NCBI GenBank assembly: GCA_021730985.1
Contig: JAKFYI010000011.1
Location: forward strand, 59,076 to 123,075
Length of the DNA stretch: 64,000 nt
From: Hyphomicrobiales bacterium
Lineage (GTDB): Bacteria > Pseudomonadota > Alphaproteobacteria > Rhizobiales > Xanthobacteraceae
Direction of reading: 5' to 3'
Shown: piece after piece, positions 8,653 through 16,576 of the stretch
Position numbering within the stretch: position 1 is the first letter of the stretch
Layout of the letters: each line of letters opens with the position of its first letter
The notes under the pieces: generated by a model
What the model saw: the letters and a program-made list of their open reading frames with translations, nothing else
The model's database searches: none
Told to the model about the DNA's origin: nothing
Position numbers and translations under genes: made by a program

Positions 8653-8769
8653 CCCTCTCCCCGCTTGCGGGGAGAGGGCTGGGGTGAGGGGGTACAACTC
8701 CATCGTGAGAGCTGCCCCTCACCCGGATCGCTTCGCGATCCGACCTCTCCCCGCAAGCGGGGAGAGGTG
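8653..8769. repeat. palindromic intergenic repeat, family C
   Basis: CTCTCCCCGCTTGCGGGGAGAGG at the left and CCTCTCCCCGCAAGCGGGGAGAGG at the right, each a perfect hairpin, flank GGGTGAGGGG and CCCCTCACCC arms. Related copies are at 3325, 42177 and 51934. Confidence 0.9.
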
Positions 8770-8807
8770 ACCGGAGAGACCTCGGCCGCATGAGGCCGGT
8801 CGGGGGG

Positions 8808-9710
8808 TCAGGTTCCTCGCGACTTCTTCAGATGCTCCACCACCTTCTTCCGTAGCGCGGCCTGCTCCTCGGCGCTCCATGTGCGGAACCCCTCGCCCGA
8901 CTTGAAGCCGAGCTTGCCCGACTTCACTAGCGCCTCGAGGTAGGGCGATGGGCCGGGCCGGCTGTCGATCGCGGGCAGCACGGTCTGGTGGATTGCCAGC
9001 GACAGGTCGGTGCCGACCAAGTCTGCATTCTCCAGCGGGCCCAGCACCGCAAGCCTGCGCCCGAACGAAGCCTTAATCACCTCGTCCACCGTCTCGGCGT
9101 CGCAGATGCCGTTCTCGACCAGCGAGACCGCCTCGCGCCACAGCGCGTGCTGCAGGCGGTTGCCGATGAACCCCGGCACATCCTTTTTCACATGCGCGGG
9201 CTGTTTTCCGGCATCGGCGTGCAGCTTCATGGTGAAGTCGATGGTCTGCGGCGAGGTCCACTGCGTGCCGATCACTTCGACCAGCGGCACCAGGAACGGC
9301 GGATTCCACCAGTGGGTGCCGAGCGCGCGTTCGCGCCGTTGCAGTCCCTGCATGATCTCGGTGATCGGCATGACCGAAGTGTTGCTGGCGAGGATCGTGT
9401 CGGGCCGCACATGCCGCTCGATTTCAGCGAACAGCTTCTGCTTGAGCGGCATGTCCTCCAGCACCGCCTCGACAACATAGCCGGCATCGCAGACGCAATC
9501 GGACAGCGCGGCGACCGGGGTGACGCGCTCGACCGCCGTTTCGTCATCGCCCAGGTCGCGCAGGTTCGCAGCGACGCGGGCTTTCACCGTATCGAGATTG
9601 GCCGCGAAGCTGTCGGTGATGGCGACGTCGTGCCCGGCCAGCGCAAACACCTGCGCGATGCCGTGGCCCATCAGCCCCGCGCCGACGACCGCAATTTTGG
9701 TTTTACTCAT
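8808..9710 (-). CDS. 3-hydroxyacyl-CoA dehydrogenase family protein (lambda-crystallin-like)
   Basis: 300 residues with both halves of the HCDH fold. The NAD-binding motif is VVGAGLMGHGIAQVFALAGH (residues 8-27), followed by SNTSVMPITEI, the catalytic-site segment GTHWWNPPFLVPLVEVI (His near residue 133), and the C-terminal helical domain beginning VPGFIGNRLQHALWREA. The length fits the single-domain enzymes that act on short hydroxy acids or hydroxyacyl-CoAs. It lies between an SDR and the VOC dioxygenase and probably oxidises a hydroxy-acid intermediate of the same pathway. Confidence 0.9.
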   Translation of the reverse strand: MSKTKIAVVGAGLMGHGIAQVFALAGHDVAITDSFAANLDTVKARVAANLRDLGDDETAVERVTPVAALSDCVCDAGYVVEAVLEDMPLKQKLFAEIERHVRPDTILASNTSVMPITEIMQGLQRRERALGTHWWNPPFLVPLVEVIGTQWTSPQTIDFTMKLHADAGKQPAHVKKDVPGFIGNRLQHALWREAVSLVENGICDAETVDEVIKASFGRRLAVLGPLENADLVGTDLSLAIHQTVLPAIDSRPGPSPYLEALVKSGKLGFKSGEGFRTWSAEEQAALRKKVVEHLKKSRGT

Positions 9711-9726
9711 GCTGCTCTCTCAACAC

Positions 9727-9834
9727 CTGTCCCGGGCGAGCGACAGCGAGACCCGGGACCCCGGTTTCTTATCTTCGCGTTGCCAACCGGGGTCCCGGCT
9801 CGCGTTCGCTTCGCTCACTTGGCCGGGACACGAG
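9727..9834. repeat. palindromic intergenic repeat, family B
   Basis: GACCCGGGACCCCGGTTTC pairs with AACCGGGGTCCCGG, with outer arms TGTCCCGGGCGAGCG and GGCCGGGACACGAG. It lies within the minus-strand operon between the HCDH and SDR genes, so it would be transcribed as a long hairpin. Confidence 0.85.
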
Positions 9835-9840
9835 CAAAAA

Positions 9841-10644
9841 TCACCCGGCGGTATAACCGCCATCCGCATAGAGAATGTGCCCCGTGTAGAAATCCGACGC
9901 CGCCGACGCCAGGAACAGCAGCGGCCCGGCAAGATCGGACGGCTCGCCGAGCCGGCCCTTCGGCACGCGCGTGAGGAATCCGGCCCGCACGGTCTTGCCG
10001 CGCTCGTCGTCGGCGAACATCCATTCGGTGAGGGGCGAGCGGAACACGGTCGGGCCCAATGCATTCACCGTGATGCCGCTGCCGCCGAGCTCGCAGCCGA
10101 GCGCCTTGGTGATGCCGTCCACCGCCGACTTCGAGGCGCAATAGGCGGTGTAGCCCGCCGGATGGCCGAGCAGGCCGCGCGCCGACGACATCAGCACGAT
10201 CTTGCCGCCCTTGCCCTGCTTGACCATCTGGCGCGATGCGGAGCGCGCCATCAGCCACGACTGCGTGACGTTGGCGTCCATCACGTCGAGGAAATCCTCG
10301 GGCTTCTGGTCGGCGATCTTCGCCACCTTGTTCTGTCCGGACGCCACCACCAGGATATCGACGCCGCCGAATTGATCGACCGCGGCCTTCACCAGCGCGT
10401 CGCAGTTGGCCTCGGAACTAGGCCGCTTGGCGACGATCTCGGTCTTGCCGGAGAAGCCCGCGCATTCGGCGGCGAGCTTCTTGAGATTTTCGGCGTTGCT
10501 CGCCGCGAGCACGACATTGGCGCCGGCGGCGGCCAAGGTCTTGGCGGCGATGGCGCCGAACGCACCCGTGGCGCCGGTGACGATCGCGGTCTTGCCCTTG
10601 ACGCTGAACAGCGAGAGCGGGTCTTTCAGGAAGGCTTCGGACAT
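9841..10644 (-). CDS. SDR family oxidoreductase
   Basis: 267 residues. The coenzyme motif TGATGAFG (around residue 25) is a slightly altered TGxxxGxG. The active site is complete: SSARGLLG supplies Ser and YCASK supplies Tyr and Lys, and the C-terminus ILYADGGYTAG is typical. It belongs to the minus-strand aromatic block between the cupin and the HCDH gene. The substrate is not indicated; dehydrogenation of a ring diol or a hydroxy acid would fit the context. Confidence 0.9.
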   Translation of the reverse strand: MSEAFLKDPLSLFSVKGKTAIVTGATGAFGAIAAKTLAAAGANVVLAASNAENLKKLAAECAGFSGKTEIVAKRPSSEANCDALVKAAVDQFGGVDILVVASGQNKVAKIADQKPEDFLDVMDANVTQSWLMARSASRQMVKQGKGGKIVLMSSARGLLGHPAGYTAYCASKSAVDGITKALGCELGGSGITVNALGPTVFRSPLTEWMFADDERGKTVRAGFLTRVPKGRLGEPSDLAGPLLFLASAASDFYTGHILYADGGYTAG

Positions 10645-10660
10645 CTGGATTTACCTCCGC

Positions 10661-10741
10661 TGTCATGCCCGCGAAAGCGGGCATCCAGTACACATCGACG
10701 TCTGTGGTTACTGGATCGTCCGCTTTCGCGGACGATGACAC
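10661..10741. repeat. palindromic intergenic repeat, family A
   Basis: CATGCCCGCGAAAGCGGGCATCCAGTA faces TACTGGATCGTCCGCTTTCGCGGACGATGACA. This is a complete copy with both hairpins, inside the minus-strand operon between the cupin and SDR genes. Confidence 0.9.
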
Positions 10742-10769
10742 CTGTGTTTGTGGTTGCGAGTAGCCAAAC

Positions 10770-11114
10770 TCACTTCGCCGGCGGCATCGTGACCGCCACA
10801 GCGATCGTGCAAACCTCGTTGCTGCGGTTGACGATCTCGCGGCTTTCGTTCGGGCCGATGTAGCAGGTGTCGCCCTGCTTGATCACCGTTTCCTTGCCGC
10901 CGACGATCACCGTCAACTCGCCCGCCAGCACATGGTAGATCTTCTCCGGCGGAGAGGCATCGGGCCCCGCGCCGCCGCCCGGCAGGAAGTGCGAGACGCC
11001 GAAGATCAGCGCCTGCGAGCCGCCCATCTCGGCCCCGAACACGCGCAGCGACTTGTATTCGCGATGGTTCGGCGCCTCGTAGGACTTCGCCTCGGAAAGC
11101 TTGCGGACGATCAT
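10770..11114 (-). CDS. cupin domain protein
   Basis: 114 residues from ATG at 11114, which overlaps the stop of the upstream cyclase gene (ATGA), indicating translational coupling. The conserved beta-barrel segments are SHFLPGGGAGPDASPPEKIYHVLAGELTVIVGG (cupin motif 1) and GDTCYIGPNESREIVN (motif 2). Histidine is sparse in motif 1, so metal binding is not certain. Small cupins beside cyclases and ring-cleavage enzymes often act as isomerases, lactonases or sensors of pathway intermediates; the reaction here is unknown. Confidence 0.85.
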   Translation of the reverse strand: MIVRKLSEAKSYEAPNHREYKSLRVFGAEMGGSQALIFGVSHFLPGGGAGPDASPPEKIYHVLAGELTVIVGGKETVIKQGDTCYIGPNESREIVNRSNEVCTIAVAVTMPPAK

Positions 11115-11956
11115 TTGAACTTCTCCCCTTTTTCGATCCGGTAGGCGCCCTTCGGGTCGTGGATGGCGACCAGGCGAATGATGCAGCCGTCGCCGCGATC
11201 CCAGTTCCACGGAAAGAACGCGAAGGTCGAGCGCATCCCGGTGACCTTGTCGAGATCGCCGCCGATGTTCTCGATGCCGAGGATGCCGTTCTTGAACAGG
11301 ATGCGGTGAACCGGCTCCCACTCCGGGAAATCGTCCTTCCAGTCGCGGCCCTTCGACCACTTCTTGTACTCGTCGGCGAGGTGCGGATGCAGCGGGCCGT
11401 TGCGCTGCGGGCCGATGGCGGTGGCGAGCGGGTGGTCGTTGGCCTGGGTGTCGTGCCCGACAACCTTGACCTTCTTCTCGACGAACCATTCGCCGGCCGA
11501 CTTCACGAAGCCGGGCGCGTAGCAGAAGTAATCTTCGCTGTCCTCGTACTTGTGATGCCAGCCGGTGTTGACGATCACCACGTCGCGCGGCCGCACCAGC
11601 TTGCCGGCCGCCTTCTCCAGGTCGTCATAGGTGATCGGCTCCCACTTCTTCTTCGGGATCGACACCACGATGCCGGAGCCGAAGAAGTGCGGCAGCGGCA
11701 CTTCGTCGATGAACGGCGTTCCCTGGATGACGTGGGCCGGCGCGTCGATGTGCGTGGTGTTGTGCATCGAGGTGGTGATGCGCTGCGACAGCACGCCCGA
11801 CTTCGCCATGTAGTGGATGCGCTCGATCTTGACGTCTTCGAAGTACGGCCAGTTCGGCGACTGATAGCCGAACCGGTGGGACAGGTTGTAGAACTGCAAT
11901 CCCATTTCGTTGTTGAGGTTTTCCTCGAACGTCACGCCGCGGATTTTCTTCGTCAA
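11111..11956 (-). CDS. cyclase family protein (kynurenine formamidase-like metal hydrolase)
   Basis: 281 residues from a TTG codon at 11956. The TTG start has GGGAGGA four bases upstream; the ATG inside GGATGCATTGA is out of frame and terminates at once. The family signature is HNTTHIDAPAHV near residue 65, the divalent-metal motif HxTHxDxPxH. A second conserved block is VIVNTGWHHKY. The family covers kynurenine formamidase, isatin hydrolase and similar metal-dependent amide or lactone hydrolases. It is translationally coupled to the cupin gene and lies directly downstream of iclR. Confidence 0.85.
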   Translation of the reverse strand: MTKKIRGVTFEENLNNEMGLQFYNLSHRFGYQSPNWPYFEDVKIERIHYMAKSGVLSQRITTSMHNTTHIDAPAHVIQGTPFIDEVPLPHFFGSGIVVSIPKKKWEPITYDDLEKAAGKLVRPRDVVIVNTGWHHKYEDSEDYFCYAPGFVKSAGEWFVEKKVKVVGHDTQANDHPLATAIGPQRNGPLHPHLADEYKKWSKGRDWKDDFPEWEPVHRILFKNGILGIENIGGDLDKVTGMRSTFAFFPWNWDRGDGCIIRLVAIHDPKGAYRIEKGEKFK

Positions 11957-12024
11957 TGCATCCTCCCGTGTTGGCGCGCTGCGCCTCATTGCTTCAAGCT
12001 TCCGGCGCCGACGCGCCGGCACGA

Positions 12025-12069
12025 ATTCACGCCGCCAGTACTCACGCCGCCAATTCTCACGCCGCCATG
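12025..12069. repeat. three tandem 15-bp units spanning the 3' end of iclR
   Basis: The unit TCACGCCGCCA with variable flanks occurs three times in 45 bp. The third copy encodes the Met-Ala-Ala-stop end of the IclR gene read on the minus strand, so the two other copies are duplications placed just after the stop codon, in the leader of the cyclase gene. Confidence 0.8.
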
Positions 12070-12821
12070 TCGTTCCAGTGCTCCTGCATGGCGCGCTTGG
12101 TCGCCAGCAGGCGCTTGGCAATGGCCGGATGCAGGTCGTTGAACCGCTGGCTCGGCACCGGCACCGAGATCGCAACCGGATTGCCGAGCGGATCGAACAG
12201 CGCGACCCCGACCGCGCAGATGCCGAGCGTGTGCTCCTCGCGATCGTAGGCGATGCCGGTCTTCCGCACGGCGCGAAGATCCGCCAGCAGCGTGCTGAGC
12301 CGCGTCAATGTCTTTGGCGTGCGCGGCGCGTAGCTCTTGCCGATCAGCCGCTCGATCGCGCTTTCGTCGAGCTGCGCCAGATAGGCCTTGCCGTTGGCCG
12401 TGCAGTGGAGCGGAAATGTCTCGCCGACCGCCGATACGGTTCGCAGCCGCTGCGAGCCGGTGACCTGGTCGATGAACACCAGATGATCGTGCCGCACCGA
12501 CGCGAGATCGACGGTCTCGCGCAGTTCATGCGACAGCTTGACGATGAACGGCCGAGCCTTGGCGGCGAAATCGCTCCGCACCGAAGCGGCGAGCCGCAGG
12601 ATCGCAGGGCCCAGGCGCACGCGCCCGGTGGGGGACGCCGCGATCACCAGCTTCTCGGATTCCAACGAGGCGACGATCCGCTGCACCGTCGAGCGGGCGA
12701 GATCGACGCGCTTGGCGATGTCGCCGAGGCTGAGGCCCGCATCCTCGCCTTCCAGCGCGCGCAGGATTTGCGCGGCGCGGGCGATCACCTGGACCTGACT
12801 TTTCTCGCCGGACGAACTCAT
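12057..12821 (-). CDS. IclR family transcriptional regulator
   Basis: 254 residues. An N-terminal winged helix-turn-helix (about 10-75; LSLGDIAKRVDLARSTVQRIVASLE) is followed by the IclR effector domain (about 85-250), with the typical HCTANGKAYLAQL and YDREEHTLGICAVGVALFD blocks. It is the first gene of the minus-strand operon iclR-cyclase-cupin-SDR-HCDH-VOC and is divergent from the amidohydrolase at 12946. It probably senses an aromatic acid and controls both directions from the 124-bp intergenic region. Confidence 0.92.
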   Translation of the reverse strand: MSSSGEKSQVQVIARAAQILRALEGEDAGLSLGDIAKRVDLARSTVQRIVASLESEKLVIAASPTGRVRLGPAILRLAASVRSDFAAKARPFIVKLSHELRETVDLASVRHDHLVFIDQVTGSQRLRTVSAVGETFPLHCTANGKAYLAQLDESAIERLIGKSYAPRTPKTLTRLSTLLADLRAVRKTGIAYDREEHTLGICAVGVALFDPLGNPVAISVPVPSQRFNDLHPAIAKRLLATKRAMQEHWNDMAA

Positions 12822-12861
12822 CGCAAACCCGACTGACGCAACACGGGCGACGGTGTGTCGC

Positions 12862-12900
12862 TTGCATGCCGGTACAGCTTAGCCCAATATCCGATACAGC
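12862..12900 (+). promoter_or_regulatory. candidate promoter and direct-repeat operator between iclR and the amidohydrolase
   Basis: TTGCAT (12862-12867), 17 bp, then CAATAT (12885-12890) fits a sigma-70-type promoter directed at the amidohydrolase. GGTACAGC (12871-12878) and GATACAGC (12893-12900) repeat in direct orientation 22 bp apart, two helical turns, overlapping the promoter. Such spacing suits a dimeric or tetrameric regulator, and the adjacent IclR is the obvious candidate. Only pattern matching supports this. Confidence 0.35.
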
Positions 12901-12945
12901 AAAAAGCGGAAAAGATGGTGCGCCGCACACGCGAGGGAGGAGAAC

Positions 12946-13908
12946 GTGGTCAAGAAAATCGCGCTTGAAGAGCACTTTCTCTGTCCCGGTTTTATCGAAT
13001 ACTGGAATCCCACCGTGGCCGAAATGCCGGCCGCCAAGCGCGAACGGCTGCTCAGCCTCAACACCGACTTCGGCGAGGTGCGTCTCGCCAGCATGGACAA
13101 GGCCGGGATCGAGCGCGCGGTGCTGGCGCTGGCCGGACCCGGCGTGCAGGCGGAGCGCGACACCGCGACCGCCATCCGCACGGCGAAAGCCGGCAACGAT
13201 TTCCTCGCCAAGGAAATCCAGAGGCGGCCCGACCGTTATTCCGGCTTCGCCCATCTCGCGATGCAGGACGCCAGGGCCGCCGCAGATGAGTTGGAGCGCT
13301 GCGTCAAAGACCTGAAGTTCTGCGGCGCCATGATCAACGGCCACACGCTCGGGCAGTATCTCGATCACCCTTCGCTTTATCCATTCTGGGAGCGGGCCGA
13401 GGCGCTGGGCACGCTGATCTATATTCACCCGACCGATCCGGTCTCGGTCGCGCCGGTGCTACAGGGTCATCCGGGATTGCGGCGCGCGACCTGGGAATGG
13501 ACCTTCGAGACCGGTTCGCACGCGCTGCGCCTGATCTTTGGCGGGGTGTTCGACCGGTTTCCCAAGGCGCGGCTTGGGCTCGGCCACATGGGCGAGACCT
13601 TGCCGTTCCTGCTGTGGCGCTTCGACAGCCGCACCGGCCCGGATTTCTACAATGTCGGCCTCAAGAACCCGGTGTCGCACTACATCAAGACCAACATCGA
13701 GATTACCACCTCGGGCATGTGCTCGGCGGAACCGCTCAACTGCGCGATCGCAGCTCTCGGCCACGAGCGCATCATGTTCTCCGCCGACTATCCGTTCGAG
13801 AGGGCGGAGGAAGCCGGCCACTGGCTGGACAGCGAGAAGCTCGATGAAAAGGTCCGGGCCGATATTGCGTATAACAACGCGGTGAGGCTGCTGGGGTTGG
13901 GGAAGTAG
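12946..13908 (+). CDS. amidohydrolase family protein, gamma-resorcylate/ACMSD-type decarboxylase-like
   Basis: 320 residues; GTG start with GAGGGAGGAG just upstream. The protein begins KKIALEEHFLCPGFI, the same opening as gamma-resorcylate (2,6-dihydroxybenzoate) and 2,3-dihydroxybenzoate decarboxylases, with LEEHF carrying first-shell metal ligands. Later conserved points are YIHPTDP (His), LGHMGETLPFLLWRFD (His and Glu of the active site) and FSADYPFE (Asp). These enzymes use a divalent metal for reversible non-oxidative decarboxylation of hydroxybenzoates. Its pairing with an IclR regulator and a ring-cleavage operon supports aromatic-acid decarboxylation. The exact substrate is not certain. 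Confidence 0.8.
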   Translation: MVKKIALEEHFLCPGFIEYWNPTVAEMPAAKRERLLSLNTDFGEVRLASMDKAGIERAVLALAGPGVQAERDTATAIRTAKAGNDFLAKEIQRRPDRYSGFAHLAMQDARAAADELERCVKDLKFCGAMINGHTLGQYLDHPSLYPFWERAEALGTLIYIHPTDPVSVAPVLQGHPGLRRATWEWTFETGSHALRLIFGGVFDRFPKARLGLGHMGETLPFLLWRFDSRTGPDFYNVGLKNPVSHYIKTNIEITTSGMCSAEPLNCAIAALGHERIMFSADYPFERAEEAGHWLDSEKLDEKVRADIAYNNAVRLLGLGK

Positions 13909-13928
13909 GCTCGTGCGCGCCTATCGCC

Positions 13929-14876
13929 CTACTTCTTCATCCCGGCTTCCTGCGCCACCGGGGCCCAGCGTTTGATCTCGGAATCGAAATACGCCGTGAG
14001 CTGCTCCGGCGTGAACTCCTTGGGATCGAACGCGTCCTGCGCCAGCCGCTTCTGCAATTCCGGCAATTTGAGAATGCGGATCGTCTCGGCGTTGAGCCGC
14101 CGCACCGCCGCGTCGGGCGTGCCCTTCGGCGCCGCGAACGAGAACCATGTGCTGGCGACGAGATCGTAGCCCAACTCCTTGAACGTCGGCACGTCCGGCG
14201 CCTCGGGCCGCCGCGCCTCGGTGGTCACCGCGATGGCGCGCAGCGTGCCGCCCTGGATCTGTCCCAGCGCAGCCCCCCAGGTGAACGACCCCATCGGCAC
14301 GCGGCCGGCGATGATGTCGGCGAACGCCGCGGTGTTGTACGGGATGTGGTTGAGCTTGAGGCCTTCGCGCTTGGCGACATATTCCACCACCAGATGCCCG
14401 AGCGTGCCGACCCCGGACGAGGCGTAGCCCGAGAGCTTGTCGGCCTTCGCCGCCGCGACGACGTCCTTCACGGTGCGAAGATCGTTCTTCGGATCGGCCA
14501 CCCAGACCATCGCCGGCCCGCCGATGTAGGCGATGTGGACGAAATCCTTCATCGTGTCGAAGCCGGGATTGGCGGCAAGCGACGGCGAGATGATCTGCGG
14601 CGCCAGTCCGCCGACGAGGATCGTGTAGCCGTCGGGTTCGGCGCGCGCGACCTGCTGCGCCGCGATCATGCCGCCGCTGCCGCCGCGGTTCTCGATCACC
14701 ACGGGCTGCTTGAGCGCCGGCGACAGATGCTCTGCGATGATGCGCGCCCAAACGTCGGCCGCGCCTCCCGGCGCGAACGGCACCACGATGCGGATGGGTT
14801 TGGAGGGCCACTCTTGGGCGGATGCGGGGAGAGTTGAGAAGGCGATGAGCGACAATGCCGATATCAGTCGCCGCAT
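13929..14876 (-). CDS. Bug/TctC-type solute-binding protein
   Basis: 315 residues with signal peptide MRRLISALSLIAFSTLPASA cleaved before QEWPSKPIRIVVPFAPGG. Family blocks VVIENRGGSGGMIAAQQVARAEPDGYTIL and RAIAVTTEARRPEAPDVPTFKELGYD are intact. It should bind a carboxylate substrate in the periplasm. It is convergent with the amidohydrolase and downstream of a cupin gene on its own strand. No TctA or TctB genes are adjacent. Confidence 0.9.
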   Translation of the reverse strand: MRRLISALSLIAFSTLPASAQEWPSKPIRIVVPFAPGGAADVWARIIAEHLSPALKQPVVIENRGGSGGMIAAQQVARAEPDGYTILVGGLAPQIISPSLAANPGFDTMKDFVHIAYIGGPAMVWVADPKNDLRTVKDVVAAAKADKLSGYASSGVGTLGHLVVEYVAKREGLKLNHIPYNTAAFADIIAGRVPMGSFTWGAALGQIQGGTLRAIAVTTEARRPEAPDVPTFKELGYDLVASTWFSFAAPKGTPDAAVRRLNAETIRILKLPELQKRLAQDAFDPKEFTPEQLTAYFDSEIKRWAPVAQEAGMKK

Positions 14877-14929
14877 GAAGTTCTCCTCGTTTCTCGCTCG
14901 TGCGCAAGAGCGCGCGCATTAAACACGGC

Positions 14930-15011
14930 TGTCATCGCCCGCGAAAGCGGGCGATCCAGTAACCACCGAAAGAGCTGCGTATACTGGATGCCCGCTTTCG
15001 CGGGCATGACA
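14930..15011. repeat. palindromic intergenic repeat, family A
   Basis: GTCATCGCCCGCGAAAGCGGGCGATCCAGTAACCAC faces TACTGGATGCCCGCTTTCGCGGGCATGACA; both hairpins are perfect. Confidence 0.9.
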
Positions 15012-15047
15012 GCCGAATATGATTGCTCAGTTTGTTATGCGCCGCAC

Positions 15048-15428
15048 CTACTTCTCCGCGAAGTAATGCGTCTCCAGCAAATAACACCCGGTCTTCGACG
15101 TAAACGGCCCGTGATAGACGCCGGGCGGGCGCACGCAATAGGTCGGGCCCTTGAACTGCTCGCCGCCCTGCCCCTTGTCGTCCGAGCCGCAGACCAGATC
15201 GCCCGACACCAGGAACACCTCTTCCCAGTATTCGTGCACGAACGGTACGGTGGAATACGAGCCGGGATCGATGCGCAGGATGCGGGTGCGGTTGCCGGCC
15301 TTGTTCTTCTCGTCGAGCGAGCCGGCCAGGATGCGCTCGCGGAAGCCGGGCGGATAGCCGGGCACGTTGTGGAAGCCCTCATCGAGATTGAGGGTGGTGA
15401 ATTCCATGTGGCCTTTGTTGAAACCCAT
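15048..15428 (-). CDS. cupin domain protein (ChrR-like)
   Basis: 126 residues from ATG at 15428, with AAGGAG six bases upstream; the six extra residues in the track precede this site. The central barrel runs RILRIDPGSYSTVPFVHEYWEEVFLVSGDLVCG, which contains His and two Glu as candidate metal ligands, then TYCVRPPGVYHGPFTSKTGC. This pattern resembles the ChrR-type anti-sigma cupin domain used alone in many catabolic operons. It could be a dioxygenase or isomerase. It sits between the Bug gene and an ABC-type binding protein gene. Confidence 0.8.
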   Translation of the reverse strand: MGFNKGHMEFTTLNLDEGFHNVPGYPPGFRERILAGSLDEKNKAGNRTRILRIDPGSYSTVPFVHEYWEEVFLVSGDLVCGSDDKGQGGEQFKGPTYCVRPPGVYHGPFTSKTGCYLLETHYFAEK

Positions 15429-15481
15429 TGTCGGCTCCTTCTTCACTTCGCCACGCCGAGACGGAGCGATTTCATTCTGCT

Positions 15482-15594
15482 GTGATCATCCGCGAAAGCG
15501 GATGATCCAGTAACCGCAATCAACTGAATATGGCACAATCTCGCTCCGCAGAAACTGTGTCGGTTACTGGATGCCCGCTTTCGTGGGCATGACA
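15482..15594. repeat. palindromic intergenic repeat, family A
   Basis: ATCATCCGCGAAAGCGGATGATCCAGTAACC faces TTACTGGATGCCCGCTTTCGTGGGCATGACA. The spacer is longer than in other copies. Confidence 0.85.
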
Positions 15595-15603
15595 ATCGGA
15601 GTT

Positions 15604-16563
15604 TCATTCAATCACCTCGTCGGCGCGGGTGAGCAGCGTTGGCGGGACGGTCAGTCCAATCTGCTGCGCCGTTTTGAGGTTGACGATCAGCTCAAACTTG
15701 GTGGGAAAGCTGACCGGCAGATCGGCCGGCTTCGCACCCTTGAGAATCTTATCAACGTAGGCTGCGGTCTCGCGGAAGTACGCGCCTGCGGCGTACGCCA
15801 TCAGGCCGCCGGAACGAGGCACCCCGGCATTGGCCGAAAGCGAGGGCAGCCGGTGCCTCAGCGCGAGGTCGATACCGTCCTTGCGCACAAGACTGCCCTG
15901 GATAATGACGGCTTCTGCGCGCTTGTCGGTCATGCTTGCGAACGCGGCCTCCAGCGGCGCAGCCGGCCTCACCATGACTGGATCCATCTCCAGACCGATG
16001 CTCCGCGCCACGCGCTCGTTTTCCGCGAGGTACGGCTTGGTGAAGGGATCGGACTCGTTGGCGAGCACCGCAAAGCGCCGCGCCGCTGGAAGCAACTCGC
16101 GGATCAGCTCCACAAGCTTGCCGGCTACTTCAACTGAGCCCACGGTCGTCCCGGTGACATTGCCGCCCGGCCGGGCGAGGCTCGCGACCAGGCCCGTGCC
16201 GACCGGATCGCCCACACCGGCCATCACGATGGGAATCTCGCCGGTGGCCTGCTTTGCTGCGGTGGCAGCCGGCGTCTGAAAGGCAACGATGGCATCGACC
16301 TTGAACCGAACAAGTTCGGCGGCCAGTTCGGGCAGGCGGGCCGCCACGCCACCGGCGCTGCGTACTTCCAGCCTGATGTTGCGATCCTCGCTGTAGCCAA
16401 CCGCCTGCAGGGCTTCCCGCAGACCTTTGACAAACGGCTCGATAGGCGGATTTCCGAGCCCGAGAACGCCAACCGTCGGCTGCTTCGCCGTTTGCGCGCT
16501 CGCCGCAACAGGCAGCGCTGCAGCCGCTCCACCGGCGAACGCCAAAAATTCACGGCGTCTCAT
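15604..16563 (-). CDS. ABC transporter substrate-binding protein (TrpX/ABC_sub_bind type)
   Basis: 319 residues. The N-terminus MRRREFLAFAGGAAAALPVAASA looks like a twin-arginine signal. The mature domain shows the family pattern PTVGVLGLGNPP, FVKGLREALQAVGYSEDRNIRLEVRSAGG, IPIVMAGVGDPVGTGLVASLARPGGNVTGT. Members bind amino acids or other small ligands and usually have cognate ABC genes; none is adjacent. A second member of the family is at 34813. It is 13 nt downstream of the Ldh_2 dehydrogenase and probably cotranscribed. Confidence 0.9.
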   Translation of the reverse strand: MRRREFLAFAGGAAAALPVAASAQTAKQPTVGVLGLGNPPIEPFVKGLREALQAVGYSEDRNIRLEVRSAGGVAARLPELAAELVRFKVDAIVAFQTPAATAAKQATGEIPIVMAGVGDPVGTGLVASLARPGGNVTGTTVGSVEVAGKLVELIRELLPAARRFAVLANESDPFTKPYLAENERVARSIGLEMDPVMVRPAAPLEAAFASMTDKRAEAVIIQGSLVRKDGIDLALRHRLPSLSANAGVPRSGGLMAYAAGAYFRETAAYVDKILKGAKPADLPVSFPTKFELIVNLKTAQQIGLTVPPTLLTRADEVIE

Positions 16564-16576
16564 TGCTGGTTCCTTA

